From Channallabes apus (taxonomy: Eukaryota; Chordata; Actinopteri; Siluriformes; Clariidae): a stretch of DNA of 64,000 nt. The stretch spans positions 26,685,967 to 26,749,966 of the forward strand of contig CM060106.1 in assembly GCA_030522415.1 (NCBI GenBank), read 5' to 3'. Below are positions 33,894 to 45,715 of this stretch, piece after piece. Within the stretch, counting starts at the first letter, position 1; every line of letters begins with the position of its first letter. The notes under the pieces were generated by a model that had not been told where the DNA came from, made no database searches, and saw only the letters and a program-made list of their open reading frames with translations. The position numbers were made by a program, and so were the translations under genes.

Positions 33894-34149
33894 TGTAGAA
33901 AAGAAAATAATTGGAAGTGTGGATGTGTGAGAAAAATGTGCAGATAATAATAATGAGACGAATGAATGAAATTTCTCTGATGAGCAAGCCAAGGGTGGCG
34001 AGGAAAAACTCCCTGAGATGGCATTAGGAAGAAACCTTGAGAGGAACCAGACTCAACAGGGAATCCATCCTCTTCTGGGTGATAACAGATAGAAATGATA
34101 TAACATCTTATGTGTTGTGCAGGTGAAAATTCAATATGACAGAAATTAT

Positions 34150-35974
34150 TTAAATTGACATGAAGACCAGTTCAGCATAGGGACGAGTCAGTAGGTGCAG
34201 AGGGCAGATGAGGTCTGGATCACTGGAAGCACAGGAGCAGCATGTGTAGCTCCAACCATCATAAAGCTGAATCCAGCTGGAGCTGGTCCTTCTCTGGATG
34301 CCTCAGGAACCTCGCAGGGTCGGCCTTTGTCTACTGAAGCTGGCAAAATCTCCCGATGCCTCGGGATGGGTAGAGAAATACAGAACAGATGGGGAGAATT
34401 AGCGTAGTTGCCATTCGGTATAGGTGTACTGGAGTATGAGATTATGGGATGAGTTATGTGTATGCCAGATTAAAAAGATGCGTCTTGAGTCTACTTTTGA
34501 ACTGAGAAACCGTGTCTGCTCCCCGAACACTGTCTGGAAGGCTATTCCAAAGCTTTGGAGCTAAATATGAAAAAGCCCTACCCCCTTTTGTAGATTTTGA
34601 AATTCTGGGAACTACCAGAAGTCCAGAGTTTGTGATCTTAAGGCACGTGGTGGATTGTAGCGCATCAGAAGACTGGTTAGGTATGTGGGAGCTAAACCAT
34701 TTAAGGCCTTGTATGTAAGTAATACTATTTTGTAATTTATTCTAAACTGAACAGGTAGCCAGTGCAGGGATGATAATATTGGGGTTATATGATCATATTT
34801 TCTGGATCTAGTGAGAACCCTGGCAGCTGCATTTTGGATTAACTGAAGCTTGTTTATTGAGGATGCAGGACAACCACCTAGTAATGCATTAATGAATGCA
34901 TGAATTAGCTTTTATGCATCAGATACGGATAAGATGTTCCTAAGTTTAGCAAATATTTCGAAGATGGAAAAAGGCTGTTTTTGTGATATTTTAAATGTGA
35001 TTTTCAAAAGACAAGTTACTGTCTAATATTACGCCCAGGTCTTTTACTGCTGAGCTGGTAGTAACAGTACATCCTTCTAAGCTGAATTGTGAAAGCTGTT
35101 GTGTGCTGGTTTTTGGGCCAATAAGTAATATCTCTGTCTTATCTGAATTTAATAAAAGAAAGTTATTGGTCATCCAATCTTTTATGTCCTGGACACACTC
35201 AGTTAATCTAGACAACTTAGGTATTTCGTCTGGTTTAGTTGAGATATATAATTGGGTATCATCAGCATAACAATGGAAACTAATCCCATGTCTTCTTATG
35301 ATGTTACCCAAGGGAAGCATGTATATTGAGAACAACAGAGGTCCTAAAACTGACCCTTGTGGGACCCCATATTTCACTGGCATTACACCAGACGGTTCTC
35401 CATTTAGATCTACAAAATGGTAGCGATCAGACAGGTAAGATCTAAACCATTTTAATGCCTGTCCCTGAATACCTACATGTATATAATTTTGTAAGCGATC
35501 TATGAGAATATTATGATCTATTGTGTCGAATGCAGCACTAAGTTCGAGCAGGACTAGCAATGAGATGCAGCCTTGGTCTGAAGCTAAAAACAAGTCGTTT
35601 GTAATCTTAACTAGTGCAGTTTCTGTGCTATGATGGGGCCTGAAACCTGACTGAAATTCTTCAAGGATGTTGTTATCCTGCAAGAATGTGCAAATTTGAG
35701 CTGATACTACTTTTTCTAGTATTTTTGATATGAACGGAAGGTTTGAAATCGGTCTGTAATTTGTTATTTCATTCGCGTCCAAATTAGATTTTTTAAGAAG
35801 CGGCTTAATAACTGCTAACTTGAAAGGTTTAGGGACGTGACCTAGATGTAATGAAGAATTAATAATGTTTAGAAGTGGTTCTCCAACCGTAAGCATCTCT
35901 TCTTTTAAAAATCTGGTTGGGATTGGGTCTAACAGGCACGTTGTTGATTTAGCCGAGGTGATGAGTTTATACAG
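34150..35974 (-). pseudogene. L2 LINE ORF2 reverse transcriptase region
   Basis: RT blocks in order: [68 protein letters not shown] and the active site CYADDTQLY. After LSFENHI a TAA (TCA in the 8.4-kb copy) ends the frame near 34,990, and more frame shifts follow. The upstream end is the provirus junction. Confidence 0.9.
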
Positions 35975-36402
35975 TGTGGTGGAAATTCTGAAACCAATAT
36001 AAAGACAAGTAATCCATACACTGGGTAAGAGCAAAGTAACAAAGGTTTTATTTTAAACTTCTGCAGAAGGACCAGTCTCATACAGCAAACAGTTGCAGCA
36101 TAGAGAAAGGTGATCTCTTTCTCTAGCTGACCTATTTTATACACAAACATCTCTGTTAACATAATCAACGCCCCGTACGTGAAGTTCCTACATTCAAACT
36201 CATGACTCTTTATCTGCCCCAGACTAGATGTCCATACCTTATCATTTATTCAGGGACAACTACAATCAGGTTGTTTCTATTCTGTTCTCGGCCTTGTGTC
36301 TCTAAGCTTCGACAAACAAGTTCAAACTTCTAACGTCTACGTTACACACTTACTACAAGGATCAGAATTAATACATAATTAAAATATGATTTTTCCATTA
36401 CA
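35975..36402 (-). repeat. 3' LTR of the provirus
   Basis: Identical partner. On the - strand it is preceded by the purine tract AAAAGGGGGAAA (about 36,404-36,416). The TATA box is at about 36,134-36,141. ORFs running out of it (36,168-35,929 and the start of 36,034-34,991) are chance fusions. Confidence 0.93.
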
Positions 36403-36645
36403 ATTTCCCCCTTTTGTCATTCTATGACAACCTAAATATTTTAATTCTACAATTCAAAACAATACTAATAAGCTATGCATTAGGTAAATTTCATCAGATA
36501 TTGTCTCTCCAACCTGGGTTTTTAACAACATCACCACTAGCACTCTAATGCACACAGAGGACTCTACAGCTGTCTTTATGGCACAAAAGCATAAAAAAAA
36601 TTTGCAACCTACTTAAATATACATGCTTGACATTTCTCTAAAGAT

Positions 36646-37801
36646 TTACATTATGTCTTCTTCCATATCATGATCTAAACATTCAAAATGATAGTCACCG
36701 GAATTTTGAACTCTGTCAGAAGTCGGGTCGTCCCAGTCCGGTTTCCGTTTTATGTTGTCAGTCTGTCTTAACATTTGATAATTTACTGTGTTCAGAACTA
36801 GTCCCTGTATACATCTGCAAATACAGGGTGTTATACAGAGGCCTAACAAGATTATAATCCCAATTGGTAAAACACTATAAACCAGCCAATAACCCCAGCC
36901 TCCCCATAATTGCGTTAACCACGAGATCCAAGACTCTACTTGGGGAGGTGGTTGCAAAGCCTTCTTCATGCGGTTTATGATGTTGCTGATATTCTGATGA
37001 TCATCATTGAAAGGCGTGAAAGGCCTTTACGGTGTCATTTTTTAGTATTAGTAACATGTATGCTAAACCATTTACCTTGTTTAGGGCTACAGCTGTTCCT
37101 CCGCCGAGGAAGAGTGACCAGCCTACATTTGCTCCTGGGCTAGTCCATGGGTTTCCTAAAGTGTAACCATGAAATTTAATAGGGACATCTCTTTTTCTTC
37201 TATTCTCTGACATCCGTGGCCCCCACTGATTTTCTGTGTGTACTGACACACTAGGAGTTACATATGCAGGATAACATGAGCCTGTCCAATTGAAATACCT
37301 TAACAGGCAATGGGGAGCAATAGCTCCCTGGGGCATCAAAACATAGGTTATTGGAATAATTACACTCAGGGACTGCTGGGTTTGGCCTCCCTGTATGCAG
37401 ATATCTGTAAGATGGCCATGGTGGTTATCGGTATAATACAAGACGTGTTGTCTGCATTTGCTTCTGCTGCTGTGACATTATTTAGGGGCAGTGCTACCCA
37501 GCCCGAGGACATGACATGGCATACACAACACAAGAGGTTGTGTATGTCTGTTATATTATCAGCAATGTCTAATGATAGGGCACATTCCCAATTTCCCTGC
37601 ACATCTATTGAGATTAGTGTTATGCCTTTTTATCATGCTGTCTCTTCTCTTTATTCTAGTTAAATGCATGTGGCTTGAGTTTGTTGAATAGACTTTACCA
37701 TCGCCGTTTCTCTCTGAATTCTCAATAAGTAGGCACATCAGGGTAACCATAACTATTATTATTCCTAAAGTTACCCAAATTGCTTTGGGGTGTTTTCTCA
37801 T
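36646..37801 (-). pseudogene. env remnant, frame-shifted
   Basis: Pieces in order on the - strand: 37,801-37,559 opens with a basic, hydrophobic leader that looks like a signal peptide. 37,602-37,366 is cysteine-rich with several Asn-x-Ser/Thr sites. 37,441-37,004 has an RRKR furin-type site and a downstream Gly-rich hydrophobic segment. 36,969-36,646 has a membrane-spanning segment and cytoplasmic tail. At least two frame shifts separate them and the surface-subunit part is very short. A functional envelope is not encoded. Confidence 0.75.
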
Positions 37802-37899
37802 TTGTAACTAAGGGTCCAGTCCAGCTAATTCAATGTCTGTAGTGTGAATAATCTCAGTCACTAATATTCTCCGTCCTCTAAAACAGTCTTCTGTCCTGT

Positions 37900-40800
37900 C
37901 AGTAGTTACAACACTTACTTTTAACTCTAATTACTTTTATATGTCACCAATGTTACTCAGTGCTACTGCTACTTTGACACCTTACAATTTCTTCATGTGT
38001 TGTCCTCAAATGTAGTGTACTTATTGTTGTGATGAATTTGAGTGTAGAGTTGTGGTTCTGCGTTGTTCCTGTCACTCTAGTTGATTCTTCTGACCCATGC
38101 ACTTTGCGTGCAGGTGAGGGTCTGTCGGGGTTTACAGGAGAGGTTACTAGCACGTCACTGCTCACCCTTGTTGACCTCTGTGTTGTTTTCTCTTCGGTTC
38201 TGGAATATGTTTGGGGTAACTGGCGTGTACCCTCATCTCTGTTTCCACTACTTTGACTTCTTTTTGTGGTGTTAGGAGCACTGTCAGTGGGCCTGTATTA
38301 AAAATAAATCCTCAAAGAGTTTTGCACAATAACATAACATTTCATCTTCACAATGTCCTTTTACTTTTTGTGTGCTCTGGCTTCATCTTAATTCCTTTAT
38401 CTACAGTACAGTATGTTATTAGAAACACAAATGCACATACTATCGCTTATTCCCCCTTTTGACACATGGTCCTTACACGTGTGTCAACTTAGCATAGAAA
38501 GAAATAGCTTTATAGGTAGACATGGCTTGTGATTGGGGTCGTACCAAACCCCTTCTGTCAAAACACATCCCGCTCTTCTCCAGAGTGTTTCCTCTCCTGG
38601 AGTGACTGTAGCTCTGAAGCTCTTCAAGGTTAGCTGTGGGGGTGAGAGCATTAGACACACACATGTTATGGTTATAGGAAAGGGGAAGTTTGGCCACGGC
38701 CTTCACTGCTGCATCTGCTTTTCTGAAATAGAATAAAATTTGTTAGTTTGAGCATTACATTTACACTATTTAAATTTCATGTGCTATAACTATGACAAAC
38801 TCCTGTTAGCACCTATTTCTCTATCACAAAATATTGTTCCATCCACGTTCATTTTATATCCGGATTCTGTAGTGGCGCTTACTGTGAATCAATCCTAGTG
38901 GAACAAAGTTGTTTAACAGTGAAAGAAAGGAGTTAGAGGGTTAGAACTAAACATCTTTCCACATTGATATTTATAATTTAGTATTGTACTTTAACCACTC
39001 TGTTGCAAATAAGTGTGATTCTTCTCTGTATAAAAGATACTGAAACTTCATGAACTAGAAATGTCAAATTACTGTAGCCCACTATATATCTTTATTCTAC
39101 ACCTGCCTTCTCAGCTTCTGGTACTGGACATAAACACATGGGTGATGCTGCTGCTACAAGATCTGATTTGGCTGAGACGTGAGATAAAGATCTCATTGTT
39201 TCTCTCTGTCTCTTTTTTTTTTTTCTTTTTCTTTCCTGCAGCCAGTCTGAAATCATGCAACAATTCTTTTCATCAACAGTTTTTGTAAAAGGCCTTTTAG
39301 AATTTGAAATGTCCAATATTAAATTAGTTTATACTGCCAAATTTGATTCAATTAAAGATTGTTCTTGCTTCCGGAGTTCAACTAAGTGCACTGTGGGCCA
39401 GTAGACCCTTCCCATGAGTGTATTGCTCACTGGGGCCTCGAGGATTGTATGGATCAAATTAACTTTTCTGCAATCAAACACTTTTACTTTTTACATTTCT
39501 ACTTTGGCATCAATTTTCTTATTTGTTTTAGAATATTTTGGACTACTACTGTACTTGGATCCAAAGTTTTATCTTGTCCCAAAACAATTTGACCTAAGAT
39601 ATGACTTATGTGCGAATTGTAGATTTTATATGGTTTGCTTTATGACCTTGTTCTGCTGGACAATAAGAAGTTGCTGATGTTTACCATGACAACAGCTTTA
39701 AAATAAAGAATTAAACACCTGAATTATTTCAGTTAAAGACTCGGGTAGATACAGTATGAAGTTTGTAGGGCCTAAATTTTACTTTGGGGTGATCACCGCC
39801 AGTTCACTTCCCTTAATTAAACCTACATCGTGCTTGCCATTTGCCCATACATTTTAGTGAGTAATTATAAACATAAATTCTTTTTAAAAAAGAAAAGAAA
39901 AAGTTCCGCATGCTGATAACTTAATTTTTTCTGCCTCGCCAGGTCTTGTGACTGTAGGTACTGTAATATATACAGTTCTTTTATACTTTAACACATTCTT
40001 TTTCAGCATTGCATCAGCATTTGTTTCTCTGTGGCTGTAATGTAATGTCAGATAAGACGTTCATTCTCAATCACTCTCATTCATACCACATGTCACTCAA
40101 ACGCCCAATATTTATTTATTATAAAAAAAATTTTTCCTCATCCTTATTACTTTTATCCAATAACACATTAGGAGTGTCCCTACTGTGATTAAGCGACATT
40201 ACTGTGACACTTTACTGTGCTACATTTTCTCACACTCCTTATCTCTACATTAACTACACATCTGAGCTTATCTTTAAAAAAAGAGATATGTGACACACAG
40301 TGTAATATATTTACTGCCATATATTTATCTATCACCGTAGCATTTACTGAACTCACAGTTGAAGTGCAGAGCTTCCATTCATACACATACAACAGGGGCA
40401 ACGGATCACATTTCACAAGAGTGAAATCCTCAGGCTCAATACTGGTTTAGTCTCAAGAGTTTTATACCTAATTTACATATGAAATCTTCACCCCAATAGA
40501 TTTACTGGGCAGCAATAAGAGCAAAAAATCTAAATTGATCATGTACACCTGGAAAAAGCCACACGCTTGTCTTTATGAGGCTCTTTTCAGCTGCATGTCC
40601 TGAAGTGCCCACAGAGTTCAGGAATCTGCCACTCTGTTTCACTAAACTGTCAAATTCACACACTTTAATGACTGAATGACCTGCATGGAATGTAGCAAAA
40701 TGAATTTTGTTTGTCATGGAGCTGCAATTCCATTGTTGGCATTTTACTGATATTGTATACTTCAAGATCATACGTAGCATGTGTGGATGTTTCTAAGATA

Positions 40801-40937
40801 CAAACGTGAATTGAATCATTGAAAAAGATAGCAAGCTTTTCTTCATTGCGATCAGAGCAAGAAGTGTTAGTAGGAAAACAATGTTTTTTCTCACCCTCTC
40901 CTTCGGGTCTGCTCCCCACGCCCCCGGCCTTTTTCTG
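37900..40937 (-). other. Unassigned internal provirus sequence where pol is expected
   Basis: Only short ORFs on either strand: on the - strand 40,919-40,665, 40,780-40,502, 40,417-40,189 and 38,706-38,473. None shows an RT YxDD box, an integrase or a protease DTG that I can see. The AT-rich sequence does not look like pol decayed by point mutation. It may be captured host or other viral DNA, or an accessory region. Confidence 0.5.
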
Positions 40938-41292
40938 TCAATTTCCACCCTGATCCTCACCTCTCCTAATCCATTCCTCTCCTCTGCTCCTTCTCGGACA
41001 GTCTCTAATCCAATGGTCTTCACTTCCGCATGCATAACAGCCATTTGTTCTCCCACGTCCACGGCCTCCTCGTCCTCTTCCACGTCTCCTGTACTGTACA
41101 TCCGCAGTTTGTCTTACCATCTGCAACACTGCCAGCTGTGCATTGTCTCTGGTCTTCTCTCTTCCTGTTGCGCTTATCTTGTTCTTGTGATACCAGCTTT
41201 TCCGCGTGTATTGCATGTTGTTCAATGAGACTAAGTTTTCCAGTGTCCCATCCAACGCATGTGTTTTCTCCCCAAAAGTCGTCGCATTTCAT
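40938..41292 (-). pseudogene. gag remnant: nucleocapsid with CCHC knuckle
   Basis: Overlapping frames 41,292-41,020 and 41,255-40,938. The latter has an Arg-Gly-rich stretch followed by one CCHC zinc knuckle (C-x2-C-x4-H-x4-C) near 41,010. A single knuckle after a basic region is typical of gamma/epsilon-type nucleocapsids. It ends in a stop, with no protease or RT reading frame after it. Confidence 0.8.
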
Positions 41293-42110
41293 AAGATGTC
41301 GGGCGAAACTCTGAGCAAAATCTGCTCATTTCATCACCGAATTTCTGTCCTCCCACCTCTCTCGGGTCTGGGAGTTGTCCATGTGCATTTTCGATGTCCT
41401 TTATTGTCCATGGTCGGTGAACAAGCATCGCTGTGCCATCCGCTCCTGCTACTTCCATCATTGGAGCAGTGATTACTTGATGAACACTTCCTGTAGCTCC
41501 TAAGAGTTCCTCTCGCTCGTCCTCGCTGTCATCAGGTGGTGGTTGTCGATCAGCCTTTTCTCTATTCAGCTGAACCTTGGTTCGAGTATGTGACGAAATT
41601 GGAGACAGAGCTGTCATTGCTGTGCTTGCTGTGCTGGGGCCTTGGGCCTGCCGAGAAGTCTCTTGTCCATGTTGTCTTACTGGATCTGCTGAAGGGGCTA
41701 TCTGTCTAATAGCTGGGGGTCGCGGGGGGCAGCCGTCCAGGTCGGGATCTGAAATAGACTTAACACACTGAAAAGAATCAATGTTTTGTGCTTGCATTTT
41801 AGGTTGTATGCGTTTTTCTCTAGGTTCTGCTTCTGCCTTCCACATATTAAATCCTACCCAATTAATGTTTACTTTGTTTTTTTTTCTTTTTGTTATTGTA
41901 ATTATCAATCTCTTTTTGTTGCAATCTTGCGTTCAATAATTCTATCTGGCGCCGGCTAAAACTCCCTGCTTCAGGAAAGCCACACTCCCTTATCCACATT
42001 TCTACTTGGGTCACAGCCTCAGGGCCATAATTTCTAAACATAAATTGGATGTTAGGTTTATCACAACCCCATGGAATTTTTTCTTTAGTTTTAGTTTTGC
42101 TGTTACCCAT
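41231..42110 (-). pseudogene. gag remnant: matrix, linker, start of capsid
   Basis: The frame opening at 42,110 begins with a Met-Gly myristoylation-type N-terminus. A lysine-rich stretch encoded by an A-rich run near 41,880 marks a shift into a second frame (41,908-41,231), which covers a proline-rich linker and the capsid N-terminal region. Most of the capsid then appears to be deleted. Homopolymer error could explain the shift but not the missing capsid. Confidence 0.75.
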
Positions 42111-42532
42111 GATTTTTACTTGTCAATTTGCACGTGCCACTAACTCACAGTGCTCTCACAGTTTCCCTGACTGCTACCGGTGCAGCGGTTTGCACTCTGC
42201 CATAAAGTCCTCTTGACTTTACCGGTGCACTTTACACTCTACCTTAATTTACCTCACCATCCCCTTGACTGTTTTTCCTTTTTCCCGTAAAGTCCTCTTG
42301 ACTTTTACGTGTGCACCTTGCAACCCTGCACTCTGACTTGCTTTTACCTCCGGAGGTCCTCACACCGAGCACGTCTGCTGCGGGGCCAAGTTTTTCGGAA
42401 ACGAGGCGAAACCAGTACCCTATCTCTCTCTTTTGTGCGCCTTTGCACTTTTTTGGGTACTTTTCACGAATCCCAGACTCGTGTGATAGATCCAAGTTTA
42501 AATCTATCCCAGCCACTGTGAGAAAGTGCACT

Positions 42533-42665
42533 TAATACTCAATTACAACTTACTTTAACTTTAACAATTACAACTTACTTTAACTTTAACAATTACAACT
42601 TACTTTAACAATTACAACTTACTTTAACTTTAACAATTACAACTTAAAGACTTACAACTTAAAAA
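42533..42665 (-). repeat. Tandem repeats in the provirus leader
   Basis: Four to five direct copies of AATTACAACTTACTTTAAC with variable TTTAAC spacers, between PBS and gag on the - strand. Confidence 0.88.
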
Positions 42666-42839
42666 ATTTCCTTACCACACTATTTTAGTTCTTTTAACTC
42701 CGGTGTTGAGGTGACATGGTGAATCCCCGGTCCTCTCACGCTAGGATGTCAATTAGGCGTTCGAGATGAAGTGAAAAGCCTTCAAGGCGTCAGCGCTTAC
42801 GCCTCCCCGGGATTCTCCAATGCCCTCCTCAAACACGGA

Positions 42840-42858
42840 GAACTGCCGACAACGCCAA
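42840..42858 (-). promoter_or_regulatory. Primer-binding site, tRNA-Ser-like
   Basis: Directly inside the 5' LTR, the - strand reads TGGCGTTGTCGGCAG after a 3-base gap. It starts with TGG, as PBSs do. By memory of tRNA 3' ends the closest fit is a serine tRNA, with one mismatch in 15. The tRNA identity is tentative. Confidence 0.5.
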
Positions 42859-42860
42859 GT

Positions 42861-43288
42861 TGTGGTGGAAATTCTGAAACCAATATAAAGACAAGTAATC
42901 CATACACTGGGTAAGAGCAAAGTAACAAAGGTTTTATTTTAAACTTCTGCAGAAGGACCAGTCTCATACAGCAAACAGTTGCAGCATAGAGAAAGGTGAT
43001 CTCTTTCTCTAGCTGACCTATTTTATACACAAACATCTCTGTTAACATAATCAACGCCCCGTACGTGAAGTTCCTACATTCAAACTCATGACTCTTTATC
43101 TGCCCCAGACTAGATGTCCATACCTTATCATTTATTCAGGGACAACTACAATCAGGTTGTTTCTATTCTGTTCTCGGCCTTGTGTCTCTAAGCTTCGACA
43201 AACAAGTTCAAACTTCTAACGTCTACGTTACACACTTACTACAAGGATCAGAATTAATACATAATTAAAATATGATTTTTCCATTACA
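42861..43288 (-). repeat. 5' LTR of the provirus
   Basis: TG...CA ends on the - strand. A TATAAAA box and a downstream AATAAA lie in promoter and poly(A) order. Same length and, by eye, same sequence as the other LTR. Confidence 0.93.
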
Positions 43289-43292
43289 ACAG

Positions 43293-44711
43293 CTCTTCCT
43301 GTCCTATACCTGTAAAGCAGTGAAAATCTAAATGTGAAGCTATAGGCTGAACTGGATCGTGAGATACTATTAGAGGCTGAACCTCCATTATTTTCTTCCT
43401 GATATTATTGATTTTTTCATTAAAGAAGTCCATAAAGTCTTCACTTCTAAACTGTGATGGGATACTTTCTGCGGGCATCTTAGGTTTTGTTAGGCGAGCC
43501 ACTGTACTAAATAAGAACCTGGGATTGTTTTGGTTTCTTGCTATCAGTTGGCTAAGATGCTCAGTCCTAGCAGTTTTTAGAGCCTGTCTATAGCTGCACA
43601 TACTGTCTTTATACGCAATTCGAAAAACTTCTAATTTAGTTTTCCTCCATTTTCGCTCGAGGTTCCGGGTTGCTCTCTTTAGGGCGCGAGTATGACTGTT
43701 GTACCACGGTGCAAATGTTTTATCTCTGACTTTTTTTAATCTGATGGGAGCAACAGTGTCTAATGTACTGGTAAGAATAGTGCCCATGCTGCTAGTCACT
43801 TCATCTAGATCATCTGCATTTAGGGGTCTAATAAGAAATTGGGACAGATCCGGCAGATTACTTGTGAATCTGTCTTTAGTGGTGGGATTCATATTTCTAA
43901 CAGATTGATAACGTGGGGAGACACAGCTAATCTGTTCTATGGGTAGAGTATATGTCAGGAGGTGATGATCTGTGATATCATCACTTTGAGGTATGATCTC
44001 TATATTAGAGACATCTATACCATGGGATATAATTAAATCTAGTGTATGATTAAAGCGGTGAGTTGCTCCAATTATATTTTGCTTAGCCCCAAAGGAATTT
44101 AGTAAATCCATAAATGTGAGTGCTAAAGCGTCGTTAGCATCATCTACATGAATGTTAAAGTCTCCTACTATCAACACTTTGTCAGAGTTAACCAATAGGT
44201 CTGATAGCAGATGTCCAAATTCTTTAAGAAAATTGCCATATGGCCCCGGGGGTCTGTACACGGTGGCCAGGGTAAAATATAGCAAGGGTTTATTACGTAT
44301 TTCATTTAGTGCAACATTAATGATAAGCACTTCAAATGAATTAAACCTGGGCCTTATTTTCTGGGTAACAGTGAGTACATCATTGTAGATAGTGGCGACA
44401 CCACCACCGCGACCAATTAGACGGGGCTCGTGCTTATAGAAATATCCTGACGGAGTAGACTCATTCAGACCAAAATATTAATTTGGTTTAAGCCAGGTTT
44501 CGGTGAGACAGAGTGCGTCAAGGCAATAATCTGAGATAATTTCATTAACAATAAGTGCTTTAGGCGCAAGGGATCTAATGTTGAGTAGTCCAAACTTTAG
44601 AAGTGGATTTTGACTACTTATTTTGCCTTTTTCTGGTTTTATGGTTATCAGATTGTTTCGGGCAAATTTAACAAATTTATTACTTTTTCTCAGTATTCGG
44701 GGAACAGACAC
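43293..44711 (-). pseudogene. L2 LINE ORF2 endonuclease region
   Basis: APE-type endonuclease motifs in order: LLNIRSLAPK, LTETWLKPN (catalytic E), VYRPPGPYG, VGDFNIHVDD (catalytic D/N) and TDHHLLTYT (catalytic H). A TAA interrupts the frame right after LKPN at about 44,478. The ORF 44,330-43,284 continues into the linker before RT and is cut by the provirus at 43,292. Confidence 0.88.
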
Positions 44712-44797
44712 AGTTTCTATAGGACAAGCTATGTGTGTGCATCTATCACTACGATGAGTTGTGATGTGGCTAATATGTTTGGAATCTACAGTATGAC

Positions 44798-45715
44798 TTA
44801 CCGCCAGTCAGATGGTTCGCAGTGTTCTGGAGATGTTGTCAGAGAGGACCGCTGCTCCAGCTCTGCTAGGGTGTAGAGCCTAGGACGCTCCCAGAAAACA
44901 TTCCAGTTATCAACAAAGCGTAATTTCTGTTGTTGACACCAAGATTGTAACCATTCATTAAAGGCAAATAATCTACTGAACTTCTCGATTCCTCGCTGAA
45001 ATGTGGGAAGCGGTCCAGATACGATGATCCTTGTCGTGGGTGATGTGCTGCGGACCTTCTCGACCAGGCTCCTGAAGTCCTTCTTTAGGATCTCCGTCTG
45101 CCTCAGTCTGGTGTCGTTCGTGCCGGCATGAAGAACCACAGCTCCAATGTTCCTCCTCAGGGCAGCAGGCACCTCTGCAGCAACATCAAGAACACGTGCA
45201 CCAGGTAAACAGCGTGTGTGCACCTTACCTTTAGCTGTTGTAGCACGCACGTGACCAACGATGGAGTCTCCGATGACCAGGACGTCGTGTGCCGTCTCGC
45301 AGAGAGGAGCGAAGCGGTTTCGGGTCGAGATGTCGAAGACGGGTGGTGGCGGAGGGGGAGAGGTCCTCGCCCGGGGCTTGGCGTGCTTCTTCCGCTGCTG
45401 CTGTATCCAGGGTCCGTGGTATCCCGGCGCCGGGGTGAAGGAAAACTGGGCGGGCTGCATCCTTGGTGTGTTGGACCTGGGCAGAGAAACACGCGGGGTT
45501 GAGGTTGTCGGAGAGATTGTGTCACGCCGAGAATTTACCTGGGACAGGTGAGCGTCGGTCCGTGACGATTCCAGCATGGCTTTCCGCTGCTGTAACCGGG
45601 CCAGCTTCACCTGTAGCTCACGGATCAGCTTCTCCACAGCCTCCAGCTCCAAATCCACTGAGTGCAGCTCCAATGGCTCCTCACCTGCACTCAGAGGCAG
45701 AATCACAACCGACAT
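44798..45715 (-). CDS. L2 LINE ORF1 with coiled coil and esterase-like domain
   Basis: The chosen start is the ATG in CACCATGTC at 45,715 (MSVVILPLSAGEE). The first 60 residues form a leucine-rich coiled coil (LELEAVEKLIRELQVKLARL). A Pro-rich linker follows, then an SGNH/GDSL-type hydrolase fold with block I GDSIV and block III HAGTND. Such ORF1 proteins bind LINE RNA. The final DxxH catalytic block is not readable: the frame changes near RLYTLAELEQ, as if a few codons had been lost. It is therefore probably an inactive ORF1. Confidence 0.82.
   Translation of the reverse strand: MSVVILPLSAGEEPLELHSVDLELEAVEKLIRELQVKLARLQQRKAMLESSRTDAHLSQVNSRRDTISPTTSTPRVSLPRSNTPRMQPAQFSFTPAPGYHGPWIQQQRKKHAKPRARTSPPPPPPVFDISTRNRFAPLCETAHDVLVIGDSIVGHVRATTAKGKVHTRCLPGARVLDVAAEVPAALRRNIGAVVLHAGTNDTRLRQTEILKKDFRSLVEKVRSTSPTTRIIVSGPLPTFQRGIEKFSRLFAFNEWLQSWCQQQKLRFVDNWNVFWERPRLYTLAELEQRSSLTTSPEHCEPSDWR

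Larger units (their letters stand above)
35975..43288 (-). mobile_element. Endogenous retrovirus, young but defective
   Basis: A 7,314-bp provirus on the - strand inside the L2 LINE. The LTRs are 428 bp each (35,975-36,402 and 42,861-43,288) with no difference seen between them. The exact 4-bp duplication ACAG is at 35,971-35,974 and 43,289-43,292. The empty site is visible in the L2 copy at about 50,793 (TTTGTACAGCTTCCTGTC). Gag remnants (42,110-40,938) and env remnants (37,801-36,646) are present but broken. No protease, RT or integrase motif is seen. The 4-bp duplication and gag/env layout suggest a gamma/epsilon-like class I element; this is an inference. Confidence 0.92.

Noticed and set aside
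35929..36168. 79-codon ORF repeated at 42,797
   Set aside because: It falls in the two LTR copies and reads through promoter sequence.
36646..37801. Possible functional envelope gene domesticated by the host
   Set aside because: At least two frame shifts and a very short surface region. No long open frame remains.
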